From Actimicrobium sp. CCC2.4 (lineage in GTDB: Bacteria > Pseudomonadota > Gammaproteobacteria > Burkholderiales > Burkholderiaceae_D), in NCBI RefSeq assembly GCF_034347385.1, contig NZ_CP133777.1, positions 3,844,001 to 3,908,000 on the forward strand: 64,000 nt of DNA, given 5' to 3'. Within the stretch, counting starts at the first letter, position 1, and each line of letters begins with the position of its first letter. Shown in pieces: positions 46,528 to 59,662 of this stretch. A program made the translations under genes and the position numbers. Under the pieces are notes generated by a model. The model saw nothing but the letters and a program-made list of their open reading frames with translations. It did no database searches and had not been told where the DNA came from.

Positions 46528-47046
46528 GGATGGACGACATTCACCAACGAGGTGCTGCGCCGGATCGGCGAACTGTACGAGATTGAAGAACCGCTGCGCG
46601 GCAAGCCACCGGATGTGCGCAAGCAGGCTCGACAATCTGAGACGTTGCCCCTGCTGGTAAATTTCGAAGCGGGGCTGCGTGCGCGCTTGCCGACCCTGTC
46701 GACCAAGTCCGACACGACCAAAGCCATCAATTACGCGCTCAACCAGTGGCAGGCGTTGCTGCTGTACTGCGATCACGGCATCGCCGAGATCGATAACAAT
46801 GCGGCTGAACGTGCTCTGCGCGGCGTCGCTCTGGGACGCAAAAATTTCTTGTCCGTCGGTGCCGACAGCGGCGGCGAGCGCGCTGCCGCCATGTACGCGC
46901 TAATCGGCACCGCCAAACTGAACGGCATCGATCCGGAAGCCTACCTGCGCCATGTGCTCACGCACATTGCCGACCATCCCATCAATCAAATCAACGATTT
47001 GCTGCCTTGGAATGTGGCCGACCAGCTTGGCGCCGCTTCGCGCTAA
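46528..47046 (+). mobile_element. IS66-family transposase (TnpC) C-terminal fragment
   Basis: About 170 residues open without frameshift. Motifs are [16 protein letters not shown], the DDE-region [20 protein letters not shown] with the third catalytic residue (Glu) intact, and the C-terminal [15 protein letters not shown]. The N-terminal two thirds and accessory genes are missing, so it cannot transpose. It lies head to head with the decayed copy; the junction is near 46524. Confidence 0.87.
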
Positions 47047-47101
47047 ATCCCGTATTTGCTACGAAGCGCAATTGGTCAAGACGTTGCTCGTGAGCTTTCA
47101 A

Positions 47102-47833
47102 TTACCCATATCTTTCTGAGGCAAGATTAAAACCGAATTGCATATTTGCCAGTCGACGCATGCCTCGCCACATAACAATATTGCCTGGTGGTGAATCATT
47201 GGCCCTTGCGAGATAACCGCCCAGTTGGGCAATTTTTTCAAGATAGCGCGACAGTGGTGGCAGCTTACGGGCCCGCTTACTGTCTTTTACCAAACAGTTG
47301 AACAGTTCAATTTCGACATTGGTCAGTGCTACTGTTGGCTTGGCATCGGGGCATGTCCGGTTAATCATGGTGAGCCAGAACAGTCGCCAACTAATGATGC
47401 AAAAAACAGAGATCACGTTGGCGAGTCGATCCGCTGTGCGTAATCGGGACTCTTCGGCTCGGCATCCGGACTTCAGAATGTTATGAAACGTCTCGATTTT
47501 CCAGCGCAGGGCATACCAGTCGAGTTTTTCAATCGCTTCGCGCCGGGAAGTGACTGACAAATCGGTGATGAGCTTCCACTCGATAGGCTTCCGATTGGCT
47601 GGCGCACCGCGTTCACGCGCGTGGATGACCGTCAAGGAAAGAGCGGGATACCGGCTCTGTTTGCCAATGGGGGGCCGGACTTTGATACAGCGATAGCGAA
47701 TCTCCAGATCGACATCGATGACGTTTCCTTTTTGATCTGAAGTCTGAACACGGTACATTCCTTTCAACCGAATCTCCTCCATCTCGTCGGCGACCGTGTG
47801 AGTAACATCGCCGGCCAAACGATCGACCCCCAA
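47102..47833 (-). mobile_element. Truncated IS4-family transposase (C-terminal part)
   Basis: 243 residues of a normally about 450-residue transposase. The YREK signature of the IS4 family is present (YALRWKIETFHNILKSG), followed by the C-terminal LGGYLARANDSPPGNIVMWRG segment shared with Tn5-like members. The frame opens at GVDRLAG with no N-terminal DD portion upstream. The other side abuts a deaminase remnant. Confidence 0.87.
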
Positions 47834-47886
47834 TTGGGAGTGGCGGTTTTACGCAGCTGACGATACAAAACCTATATCAGTTTTGA

Positions 47887-48066
47887 ATCGTTGTTGAAGA
47901 CATCGTAGTGCTGCAAGCGCGCGATAGTATTGAAGCGATCCGCTTGTGCGCAACGCGTCTTGTGGTGATGCGCGCAGGCAAGGTGATCTCACGTACGCCG
48001 GTGGCGATTGCGATGGTGGATTTGCCAGGTCGACCTTCGATGGTGGATTGGAGGGTAGGTCGATAA
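47887..48066 (+). pseudogene. 3' remnant of a cytosine deaminase-like amidohydrolase gene
   Basis: The open frame reads DIVVLQARDSIEAIRL, then TRLVVMRAGKVISRTP and DLPGRPSMVDWRVGR before TAA. This is the recognisable C-terminal end of cytosine deaminase (CodA-type) amidohydrolases, which close the composite beta-sandwich. All catalytic metal-binding sequence is missing; an in-frame stop and the IS4 fragment lie immediately upstream. The gene probably once faced the rrn terminator. Confidence 0.7.
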
Positions 48067-48141
48067 ATCGCCATTCGGCACACGGCGGTTGAGGGAATAG
48101 TCGTCAATTTTCCTTTGCTTTTTCTGCCGCGCCAATGCAAA

Positions 48142-48165
48142 AAGGCCCTTCTTTCGAAGGGCCTT
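48142..48165 (-). terminator. rrn operon terminator
   Basis: A 10-bp perfect stem (48142-48151 with 48156-48165) with a 4-nt loop; on the minus strand it is followed by a run of five T. It lies 22 bp downstream of the 5S gene. Confidence 0.9.
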
Positions 48166-48186
48166 CTTGTTTGCTGCATGTAACTG

Positions 48187-48302
48187 AGCCTGACGATGAC
48201 CTACTTTCACACGTGTTGACGCACTATCATCGGCGCAACGTCGTTTCACGGTCCTGTTCGGGATGGGAAGGGGTGGTACCGACGCGCTATGGTCATCAGG
48301 CT
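48187..48302 (-). rRNA. rrf: 5S ribosomal RNA
   Basis: About 116 nt. The minus strand reads from GCCTGATGACCATAGCG through CCCATCCCGAACAGGACCG to GTCATCGTCAGGCT; the two ends pair (GCCTGA with TCAGGC). Ends are estimated to within a few bases. Confidence 0.93.
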
Positions 48303-48477
48303 TAACTTGTAGAATCCTCTGTGGGGGCCGTTGATCTGGCTCCTTCAGGGGACGCAATTCGGAAGAAGTAAAGAAGTACAACACACACCTTGAAATCATC
48401 TTCAGTGTGCAGTTAGCGGGCGTGATGCATCAACAATCGCATACGCCATACTCGTCGTCTCTAACCCATCAAGGTTA

Positions 48478-51368
<2,891 letters not shown>

Positions 51369-51604
51369 AACGTTGACCTCTGTACCACCAGCGTCTTTCT
51401 TTCGAAATGCACCGGTGACACAAAGACGGTTAGAACAACTGAGTACTACGTATGCACTTGCACCTTTGTAGCTACTTGCGTAGCCCAGCTAGATGCAAGC
51501 ATGTTGAATCCATGTTTGTTGATTACAATCACTACCCACCAGCGCCTTTAATTCTCGCTTTCACGAGTCTCATCGACACTGATAAATCTTTACTTCTTCC
51601 AAAT

Positions 51605-51615
51605 TGTTAAAGAGC
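51605..51615 (-). promoter_or_regulatory. boxA antitermination site in the 16S-23S spacer
   Basis: Minus strand GCTCTTTAACA, the canonical boxA, in the 366-bp spacer between tRNA-Ala and 23S. That spacer also holds a GTCATTCG/CGAATGAC hairpin at 51662-51682; nothing else is recognisable in it. Confidence 0.8.
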
Positions 51616-51730
51616 GAACAGCTCATGGTTTCTTGTTATAAAAAACCAAACCTAATACCTTGTCATTCGCTTCGCGAATGACGCTGCTTAGGTTTGCATT
51701 TTTACTTCACTGCATTTATTCATCGTTCTC

Positions 51731-51806
51731 TGGTGGAGGTTGACGGGATCGAACCGACGACCCCCTGCTTGCAAAGCAGGTGCTCTCCCAGCTGAGCTAA
51801 ACCCCC
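51731..51806 (-). tRNA. tRNA-Ala (anticodon TGC)
   Basis: 76 nt with encoded CCA. Acceptor GGGGGTT pairs with AACCTCC with one G-T wobble. The anticodon loop TTTGCAA carries TGC. Standard second tRNA of the rrn spacer. Confidence 0.96.
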
Positions 51807-51859
51807 CAGGTGTTTCACTGACTGCTTAACTACTTGCTGCTTACCACCCTACTCTGTCT

Positions 51860-51936
51860 TGGTGGGTCTGGTTGGGCTCGAACCAACGACCCCCGCGTTA
51901 TCAACACGGTGCTCTAACCAACTGAGCTACAGACCC
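51860..51936 (-). tRNA. tRNA-Ile (anticodon GAT)
   Basis: 77 nt with encoded CCA. Acceptor GGGTCTG pairs with CAGACCC. The anticodon loop TTGATAA carries GAT. Located between 16S and tRNA-Ala as usual in Proteobacteria. Confidence 0.96.
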
Positions 51937-52078
51937 GCTTGAACCCGCGCCACTTCACCACGACATATCACCACACTCTCGTGCACTTCCTTGTCATCGC
52001 TTGCTTGTTTTTACTGCTTGCTGTTCTTCTCTCGACTAACAGCTGATAAGTGTGGACACAGGGCTTCCGCGCATGCTC

Positions 52079-53614
<1,536 letters not shown>

Positions 53615-53805
53615 AATCTCTGTGTTTTATGTCCTCTCGGACATGGTCATCGCTGACCGGTCGCTCACTCAAAATACTGACAGGATCAATCTTTCAATCT
53701 TTCCTATATTTCTTCGTGAGCACTTGCTTATATGTAAAGACTCCGTAGCAACCTAAGTCACCACAGTGCACTTCCACCAAGTGCCCACACTTATCAACTG
53801 TTAAT

Positions 53806-53816
53806 TGTTAAAGAAC
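53806..53816 (-). promoter_or_regulatory. boxA of the rrn leader
   Basis: Minus strand GTTCTTTAACA, about 190 bp upstream of 16S, within the 5' leader and adjacent to the processing stem at 53781-53802. It binds NusB/S10 for antitermination in well-studied relatives. Confidence 0.8.
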
Positions 53817-53914
53817 TTACCGCACCATCCACAACACTTCGATTACCCTCACCGACCGTGCCGTCTTGTGTGCTGCTGACAAAGCGTTTTGTTTGTCTGC
53901 TGCAGAGAAACAAG

Positions 53915-53943
53915 ATTATGCTGCTTTGCGATGTTGGCGTCAA
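53915..53943 (-). promoter_or_regulatory. rrn operon promoter
   Basis: Minus strand TTGACG (53938-53943), 17-bp spacer, CATAAT (53915-53920), 5 of 6 matches in each box. The predicted start is near 53907, giving a leader of about 290 nt. An AT-rich stretch (AATTAAAAGCAG) upstream may be an UP element. The remaining sequence to nrdR (53944-54132) shows nothing else I can support. Confidence 0.75.
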
Positions 53944-54132
53944 CCTTTTCGTTGGCGCGTTCTGCTTTTAATTTCCAGCAAAACCCCAGTTCCGTCGCCT
54001 TCTTGCGCTAACGTCGCTGCCACATCACTTGCCGCAATCAACTTCCGAACCCCTGCCATTCCCGCCTTTCGACGGGAGCCGAACTATATCAAATTCTCGT
54101 CGGAGCTGGCAAGGCATTGATATGAATAATAG

Positions 54133-54606
54133 TCACGACTTTGGGTCTGCCTTGCGCTCATGCGCGACTTCCGCGATCGCTGCCTGGAACTCAGCCACGT
54201 CTTCGAAGCTTTTGTAGACCGACGCAAATCGTATGTAGGCGATTTTATCTAGGCTTTTCAGCTCATACATCACCAATTCGCCAATGTGACCGGATGTAAT
54301 TTCCCGCTCTCCACTAGTTCGAATTTTTTCTTCGATACAGTGGACCGCAGCATCAACTGCTGCAGCCGGCACTGGGCGCTTTCGCAGCGCCAACATCAAA
54401 CTGCTTCGCAACTTGATTGAATCGAACTCTGTACGGCTTCCGCTTTTTTTGACAATAGCAGGCATTACCAGCTCAATACGTTCGAAGGTAATGAAGCGCT
54501 TTTCGCACTTGACGCAACGGCGACGACGGCGAATTGCATCACCTAACTCTGACACGCGCGTATCAAGCACCTGCGTGTCGTCATGCTGACAGAATGGGCA
54601 TTTCAT
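54133..54606 (-). CDS. nrdR: Transcriptional repressor NrdR
   Basis: 157 residues. The zinc ribbon uses Cys3, Cys6, Cys31 and Cys34 ([16 protein letters not shown]). The ATP-cone (about 47-140) begins [16 protein letters not shown]. NrdR senses (d)ATP and represses ribonucleotide reductase operons. It follows glyA on the same strand, a common betaproteobacterial pair. A 10-bp hairpin stands in the 93-bp gap between them. Confidence 0.95.
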   Translation of the reverse strand: MKCPFCQHDDTQVLDTRVSELGDAIRRRRRCVKCEKRFITFERIELVMPAIVKKSGSRTEFDSIKLRSSLMLALRKRPVPAAAVDAAVHCIEEKIRTSGEREITSGHIGELVMYELKSLDKIAYIRFASVYKSFEDVAEFQAAIAEVAHERKADPKS

Positions 54607-54665
54607 TCGACAATTACCATCCGTTGAAAACTACAAGAACACATGAAGCGGGCTTTATTATTCTT

Positions 54666-54689
54666 GATGCCAGGATGCTTCCTGGCATC
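54666..54689 (-). other. Perfect hairpin between glyA and nrdR
   Basis: GATGCCAGGA and TCCTGGCATC (10 bp) with a 4-nt loop. The bases after it on the minus strand are AT-rich but not a T-run, so it may be a weak terminator, attenuator or RNA stabiliser. Confidence 0.6.
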
Positions 54690-54699
54690 ATTCATTACT

Positions 54700-55944
54700 T
54701 CAACCGTAGACAGGGAATGCGCTGGTCAACTGCTGCACTGCGACCTTAACCCGTTCTATGGTCGCGGCGTCGTGAGGATTATCCAGCACATCAGCAATAA
54801 GATGCCCCACTTTAATCGCCTCGATCTCGGTAAAACCACGCGTTGTCATCGCAGGGCTACCGAGACGAATCCCGGATGTCACGAATGGCTTTTCCGGATC
54901 ATTTGGAATCGCATTCTTGTTGCAGGTCATGTGCGCGGAGCCGAGGATCGCTTCTGCCTCCTTGCCGGTAATTTTCTTTGAGCGCAAATCCACCAGCATG
55001 ACGTGCGATTCAGTCCGTCCGGACACAATACGCAAGCCACGTTCGATCAGTGTCTTTGCCAATGCGTCGGCATTCTTGATCACTTGCTGCTGATACGTTT
55101 TGAATTCCGGCTCCAATGCCTCCTTGAACGCGACCGCTTTTCCGGCGATCACATGCATCAACGGTCCACCCTGAATACCTGGGAAGATTGCCGAGTTGAT
55201 CATTTTTTCGAATTCGGCTTTCATCAAAATGATCCCACCGCGCGGGCCACGCAATGACTTGTGCGTTGTCGACGTCACAAAATCCGCGTGTGGAACAGGG
55301 TTTGGATAAACGCCGGCAGCAATCAGCCCGGAGTAATGCGCCATATCCACAAGGAAATAGGCGCCCACTTCTTTGGCTATTTTTGCAAACCGTTCAAAGT
55401 CAATACGCAGCGAATAGGCAGATGCACCGGCAATAATCAGTTTTGGCTTATGTTCGCGTGCCAATGCTTCCATGGCTTCGTAATCAATTTCTTCGGCCGC
55501 ATTGAGACCATATGAAACGACGCTGAACCATTTCCCGGACATGTTCAGTGGCATACCGTGCGTCAAGTGACCGCCTTCTGCCAGCGACATCCCCATGATG
55601 GTGTCGCCCGGTTTCAATACCGCAAAGAAGACCGCCTGATTAGCTTGCGATCCGGAGTTCGGCTGCACATTGGCGGCTTCCGCGCCATACAACGCCTTGA
55701 GCCGGTTAATCGCCAATGTTTCTGCCATGTCGACGAATTCGCAACCGCCGTAATAGCGCTTGCCGGGATAGCCCTCTGCGTATTTATTAGTTAGCTGCGA
55801 CCCTTGCGCTTCCATCACAGCAGGTGACGTGTAGTTTTCTGACGCAATCAACTCGATGTGATCTTGCTGACGCGCGGTCTCCAGCTGCATGGCAGCCCAT
55901 AATTCCGGATCAGTTTTGGCAATGGTTTGGTTTTTATCGAACAT
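54700..55944 (-). CDS. glyA: Serine hydroxymethyltransferase
   Basis: 414 residues from ATG 55944, with a GGAG ribosome binding site 8 bp upstream; a longer frame to 55971 is unsupported. PLP-binding Lys229 lies in [14 protein letters not shown]. Other landmarks are [19 protein letters not shown] and [11 protein letters not shown]. It makes glycine and 5,10-methylene-THF from serine, feeding purine synthesis. The 5' leader carries a ZTP riboswitch, so expression should rise when ZTP/ZMP accumulates, that is, when 10-formyl-THF is short. Confidence 0.96.
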   Translation of the reverse strand: MFDKNQTIAKTDPELWAAMQLETARQQDHIELIASENYTSPAVMEAQGSQLTNKYAEGYPGKRYYGGCEFVDMAETLAINRLKALYGAEAANVQPNSGSQANQAVFFAVLKPGDTIMGMSLAEGGHLTHGMPLNMSGKWFSVVSYGLNAAEEIDYEAMEALAREHKPKLIIAGASAYSLRIDFERFAKIAKEVGAYFLVDMAHYSGLIAAGVYPNPVPHADFVTSTTHKSLRGPRGGIILMKAEFEKMINSAIFPGIQGGPLMHVIAGKAVAFKEALEPEFKTYQQQVIKNADALAKTLIERGLRIVSGRTESHVMLVDLRSKKITGKEAEAILGSAHMTCNKNAIPNDPEKPFVTSGIRLGSPAMTTRGFTEIEAIKVGHLIADVLDNPHDAATIERVKVAVQQLTSAFPVYG

Positions 55945-56013
55945 GACATACTCCAATTGATGAACGTGCAATTTAACATTGCATGAGTCAACTGAGGGCC
56001 AATAGAAGATGAC

Positions 56014-56051
56014 GGGCAGCCTCAGTCGTGCGTTCCATTTTTGGGCTGCCC
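56014..56051 (-). promoter_or_regulatory. Expression-platform hairpin of the glyA riboswitch
   Basis: Minus strand GGGCAGCC (56044-56051) pairs with GGCTGCCC (56014-56021), 8 of 8. The first arm is also the 3' end of the ZTP aptamer, so the two structures exclude each other. No strong T-run follows, so the mode of control (termination or translation) is open. Confidence 0.6.
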
Positions 56052-56147
56052 AGGCGAACGGCTGATGAAAAACTCACGTTCCCCGGTGGTATCCACCTTA
56101 TCGCTCGCCTCTGTATTAGAAGCCAACTTTTCGCCAGTCACGTGAGT
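56043..56147 (-). promoter_or_regulatory. ZTP/ZMP riboswitch (pfl motif) in the glyA leader
   Basis: On the minus strand the order of conserved elements is ACTCACGTGACTGGCG, a linker, a GGTGG/CCACC hairpin followed by GGGGAACGTGAG, and after another linker CGCCTGGGCA. CTCACGT and ACGTGAG form P1. These are the hallmark strings of the pfl RNA motif, which senses the purine intermediate ZTP/ZMP (AICAR phosphates). glyA is one of its well-known targets. It sits about 100 bp before the glyA ATG and just downstream of a promoter. Confidence 0.9.
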
Positions 56148-56161
56148 AGAAATGGTACGAA

Positions 56162-56190
56162 ATTGTAAGTGAACCTGCCGGTTTCAGCAA
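56162..56190 (-). promoter_or_regulatory. Putative glyA promoter
   Basis: Minus strand TTGCTG (56185-56190), 17-bp spacer, TACAAT (56162-56167, 5 of 6). The predicted transcript would start about 8 bp before the riboswitch aptamer, as expected for a riboswitch leader. Confidence 0.6.
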
Positions 56191-56276
56191 GGCACCTCAG
56201 AATCGGGTCCGAAGCGTGCAAAGGATTCAGCTACAATTTTGGTCTTTCTTCAATGGCACGACTAAAAGGAAACTCC

Positions 56277-57026
56277 ATGATCGTTTTAATTACGGGTGCT
56301 ACATCAGGTTTTGGTGCAGAAATGGCGCGCAAATTCGTCGCCCACGGCCACCGTGTCATCGCCACCGGCCGCCGTCGCGACCGCCTTGACGAACTCAAGA
56401 TTGAACTCGGTGCCAGCGTACTTGCCGTAGAGATGGACGTGACCGACAAGGAAACAATCACAGCCGCCCTCGCGGGACTGCCGCAAGAGTGGCGCGACAT
56501 CGATGTTCTCATCAACAATGCCGGCCTGGCATTGGGCGTTGAGCCCGCCCAGCAAGCCTCTCTCGACGATTGGGAGACCATGATAGAGACCAATTGCAAG
56601 GGCTTGGTCACCATGACCCGTTTGATGTTGCCCGATATGGTCAAGCGCGGCAGCGGGACCATTATCAATATCGGATCAACTGCCGGCGCCTACCCCTATC
56701 CGGGTGGCAATGTCTACGGTGCTACCAAGGCTTTCGTCGATCAGTTCACGATAAATTTACGGGCCGACCTGGTTGGTACCGGCGTACGTGCGTCGAATAT
56801 TGCACCGGGCCTGTCCGGTGGCACTGAATTCTCAAATATCCGCATGAAAGGCAATGACGAGGCAGCAGCGAAAGTGTACGAGGGTACGGTCCCGCTGAAT
56901 GCAAAAGATATCGCCGAAACCGCATTCTGGATTGCCACGCTGCCAGCACACGTCAACATCAATTACGTCGAGATGATGCCAACCTGTCAGGGCTTTTCGC
57001 CGTTTACCATTAAGCGTACGCAATAA
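56277..57026 (+). CDS. ydfG: NADP-dependent 3-hydroxy acid dehydrogenase, YdfG-like SDR
   Basis: 249 residues from ATG 56277 (AAAGGA upstream); the longer frame reaches into the leader. The cofactor loop TGATSGFG lies at 7-13, NNAGLALG near 80, and the catalytic triad Ser134, Tyr147, Lys151 is in the same positions as in E. coli YdfG, to which the whole sequence, including LPAHVNINYVEMMP, aligns readily. YdfG oxidises L-allo-threonine and related 3-hydroxy acids and reduces malonic semialdehyde. It precedes ybgC by 12 bp and may be co-transcribed with the Tol operon. Confidence 0.92.
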   Translation: MIVLITGATSGFGAEMARKFVAHGHRVIATGRRRDRLDELKIELGASVLAVEMDVTDKETITAALAGLPQEWRDIDVLINNAGLALGVEPAQQASLDDWETMIETNCKGLVTMTRLMLPDMVKRGSGTIINIGSTAGAYPYPGGNVYGATKAFVDQFTINLRADLVGTGVRASNIAPGLSGGTEFSNIRMKGNDEAAAKVYEGTVPLNAKDIAETAFWIATLPAHVNINYVEMMPTCQGFSPFTIKRTQ

Positions 57027-57038
57027 GGAGTGTTGCCG

Positions 57039-57488
57039 ATGCACATGCCCTCCGAGTCGACGCCGGACAATGGTGCACCGGCACCGTATAGCTGGACGAT
57101 ACGGGTGTACTACGAGGACACGGATGCCGGTGGCGTCGTGTTCTACGCCAATTACCTGAAGTTTTTCGAGCGTGCCCGCACCGAATGGCTGCGCGCCGCA
57201 GGCATCGGACAACGCTTGCTTTCCGAGGGAGACGGCGTCATGTTCGTCGTGAAAAGTACCAGCGTCGACTATCAAGCCCCGGCAAAATTAGATGATGAAC
57301 TGAAACTCACGGTCGTGGTCCAACGCCTTGGACGCGCTTCTGTCGAGTTCTTGCAGGAAGCGTGGAAAATCACGCCGGCCGGTTCGACTCTGCTGGCAGT
57401 CGGCCGTATCAAGGTAGGCTGCGTCAATTGTGCAAGCTTCCGCCCGAGCGCGATTCCACCTCAGGTACTCGATCGTATCCAGCAATGA
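57039..57488 (+). CDS. ybgC: Acyl-CoA thioesterase YbgC
   Basis: 149 residues from ATG 57039, 8 bp after an AAGGAG site; GTG 57030 would overlap that site. The hot-dog fold signature YEDTDAGGVVFYANYLKFF (about 25-43) includes the catalytic aspartate, and ERARTEWLR follows. YbgC thioesterases act on short acyl-CoA/ACP and are encoded with the Tol-Pal genes. The next gene, tolQ, begins 46 bp after the stop. Confidence 0.94.
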   Translation: MHMPSESTPDNGAPAPYSWTIRVYYEDTDAGGVVFYANYLKFFERARTEWLRAAGIGQRLLSEGDGVMFVVKSTSVDYQAPAKLDDELKLTVVVQRLGRASVEFLQEAWKITPAGSTLLAVGRIKVGCVNCASFRPSAIPPQVLDRIQQ

Positions 57489-57534
57489 ACGCGATTATCC
57501 CGATCAACAACAACCGCTACCATACAGACCATCA

Positions 57535-58236
57535 ATGACCGTCACCCAAGATCTCTCTTTTGTTTCCCTCATCGCCAACGCCTCAATACTGGTGCAATTG
57601 GTACTGGCCCTGTTGCTGACTGTCTCGGTCATGAGCTGGACGTATATTTTCCGCAAGGCCTTTTCAATCAAGAATGCGCAAGCGCAGACCGAAGAATTCG
57701 AGCGCGCCTTCTGGGCCGGCGGAGATCTCAACACGCTGTACCAGGACGCCGCTTCCAATCGCCGGCGCAACGAAGGTGCAACAGGTGCGCAAGAACGCAT
57801 TTTTGCTGCAGGCATGAGCGAATTCAACAAGGGCAAGGCATCGCTATCGAACCGCAATCCCGGCGACGCCAGCCAGCTCATCGACGGCGCACGACGCGCC
57901 ATGCGCGCTGCCTATCAGCGCGAAATGGATGCGCTCGAATCCCACTTGTCATTCCTCGCATCGGTCGGATCGGTCTCGCCCTATGTGGGCTTGTTCGGTA
58001 CGGTCTGGGGCATCATGAATGCCTTTCGCGGCCTGGCCAATGTTCAGCAAGCGACCTTGTCGGCCGTCGCTCCGGGTATCGCCGAAGCATTGGTCGCGAC
58101 CGCCATCGGCCTGTTCGCAGCGATTCCCGCCGTCGTTGCCTACAATCGCTTTTCGCATGACGTTGACCGCCTGTCGATCCGATTCGAAAGCTTCGTTGAA
58201 GAGTTCTCGAATATCCTGCAACGTCAGGCGCGCTGA
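57535..58236 (+). CDS. tolQ: Tol-Pal system protein TolQ
   Basis: 233 residues from ATG 57535. Three membrane segments lie near 18-38, 135-160 and 175-200; the second contains SVGSVSPYVGLFGTVWGIMN and the third GIAEALVATAIGLFAAIPAV, the MotA/TolQ/ExbB landmarks. TolQ and TolR form the proton-driven motor in the inner membrane that energises TolA. tolR starts 2 bp after its stop. Confidence 0.96.
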   Translation: MTVTQDLSFVSLIANASILVQLVLALLLTVSVMSWTYIFRKAFSIKNAQAQTEEFERAFWAGGDLNTLYQDAASNRRRNEGATGAQERIFAAGMSEFNKGKASLSNRNPGDASQLIDGARRAMRAAYQREMDALESHLSFLASVGSVSPYVGLFGTVWGIMNAFRGLANVQQATLSAVAPGIAEALVATAIGLFAAIPAVVAYNRFSHDVDRLSIRFESFVEEFSNILQRQAR

Positions 58237-58238
58237 TC

Positions 58239-58673
58239 ATGAGTTCATCCATGCGCAGCAGCCGCACCCGCAAATTCAAGGCCGACATCAACGTCGTTCC
58301 CTACATCGACGTGATGCTGGTGCTGCTGGTTATTTTCATGGTGGCCGCGCCGATTACCAATCCCGGTGTCATCAATTTGCCGACCGCCGAGAAATCATCG
58401 CTGCCGCCATCGGAATACATTCAGATTTCACTGAAGCCTGACGCCGCATCCACGATCGGCATCAATGGCCAGAAAAATACCGCAGCCAAACAAGAGACGA
58501 CCACCAGCCGCAAGGATTTGCTGGAACGACTCAAAGCGCTACATGAAGCCAACCCGGACATGCCGGTCATGATTTCCGGCGACAGGGATAGTCGCTACGA
58601 AGAAGTCATCAGCCTCATTTCCGAAGCCAAGAAGTTCGGCATCACACGCGTCGGCCTCGCGACCAAGTCCTGA
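58239..58673 (+). CDS. tolR: Tol-Pal system protein TolR
   Basis: 144 residues, one membrane segment (about 19-40) with the functional aspartate in VPYIDVMLVLLVIFMV, then a periplasmic domain ending in KKFGITRVGLATK. Ion-conducting partner of TolQ. The start codon closely follows the tolQ stop. Confidence 0.96.
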   Translation: MSSSMRSSRTRKFKADINVVPYIDVMLVLLVIFMVAAPITNPGVINLPTAEKSSLPPSEYIQISLKPDAASTIGINGQKNTAAKQETTTSRKDLLERLKALHEANPDMPVMISGDRDSRYEEVISLISEAKKFGITRVGLATKS

Positions 58674-58674
58674 G

Positions 58675-59655
58675 ATGGTCATGAAACCGGTTGCACAGTA
58701 TGTAATACCCAAGGAACCCGGCCGCTGGCGCGCGATCGCACTGGCTGCGGCCGTGCATGGCGCGCTGCTGGTCATGCTATGGATAGGCGTGCGCTGGCAA
58801 AACGAGTCGCCGCTGGTTGTCGAAGCCGAAGTCTGGAGCCCGCAGGTGCGAGAAGCCGCGCCCAAGCCGCAGCCTGAACCTGAACCCGAGCAACCACCGA
58901 AACCCGTCGTCAAGGAAGTTCCGGAGCCGGTCGCGCCGCCCAAGCCCGTTGAAAAAGTCGCACCCGTCGTCAAGCCGCCGGTGATCGATCCCGAGATCGC
59001 GCTGGAGCAGGAAAAAAAGCGCAAGGCCGAGTTGCTGAAAGAGCGCCTCGAAGAAGAGCGCCAGGACAAACTGAAAAAACTGAACAAGGAAAAGCGACTG
59101 GAGAAAGACAAGCAAGATAAGCTCGAAGCGAAAGAAAAACTGGAACAACAGGCCAAGCTCGACGCCAAGGAAAAGCAGGACAAGCTGGATAAACTGGCAA
59201 AGCAGGAAGCACAGGAAAAGGCTGACCTGAAAAAAGCCGAACTCGACAAGAAACGCAAGCAAGACGAGATCGACGACAAGCGACTGGCCAGGATCCGCGA
59301 CGAAGAAATGAAGCGTATCGCCGGCGGCGCCGTTGGTCCGGGCGGCAGCGGCGATGCACCAAAAAGCCAGGGACCGCGCGGCGACCCGAGCTACATCCAG
59401 AAAGTCGGTGCAAAAATCCGCTCCAATACCGTGTTCAATGGCGCGGAAGACATCGAAGGCAACCCGCCAGTCGAGTATGCGGTTGAGCTACTGCCCGACG
59501 GCACGGTGCGTGGCATACGCAAACTGAAAACCTCCGGCATACCGGGCTTCGATGAAGCCGTTCGCCGTGCAATTGAAAAATCACAACCCTTCCCTGCCGA
59601 TAAATCGGGTACGGCGCCTTCGGGCTTCACCGTGTCCCACAAACCCAAAGATTGA
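58675..59655 (+). CDS. tolA: Tol-Pal system protein TolA
   Basis: 326 residues. One N-terminal membrane anchor (about 18-36, with the SHLS-like AVHGALLVMLW), a Pro-rich stretch (60-105), a long Lys/Glu/Asp/Ala/Leu helical region (about 105-215) and a C-terminal TonB/TolA-type domain (about 235-326, YAVELLPDGTVRGIRKLKTS). It links the TolQR motor to TolB-Pal. ATG 58675 is 1 bp after tolR; a second ATG at 58681 is possible. Confidence 0.94.
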   Translation: MVMKPVAQYVIPKEPGRWRAIALAAAVHGALLVMLWIGVRWQNESPLVVEAEVWSPQVREAAPKPQPEPEPEQPPKPVVKEVPEPVAPPKPVEKVAPVVKPPVIDPEIALEQEKKRKAELLKERLEEERQDKLKKLNKEKRLEKDKQDKLEAKEKLEQQAKLDAKEKQDKLDKLAKQEAQEKADLKKAELDKKRKQDEIDDKRLARIRDEEMKRIAGGAVGPGGSGDAPKSQGPRGDPSYIQKVGAKIRSNTVFNGAEDIEGNPPVEYAVELLPDGTVRGIRKLKTSGIPGFDEAVRRAIEKSQPFPADKSGTAPSGFTVSHKPKD

Positions 59656-59662
59656 TCAGCCA

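Noticed and set aside
58539-59279. Minus-strand 246-residue Ser/Phe-rich frame opposite tolA.
   Set aside because: It mirrors the Lys/Glu-rich TolA repeat region; composition is an artefact.
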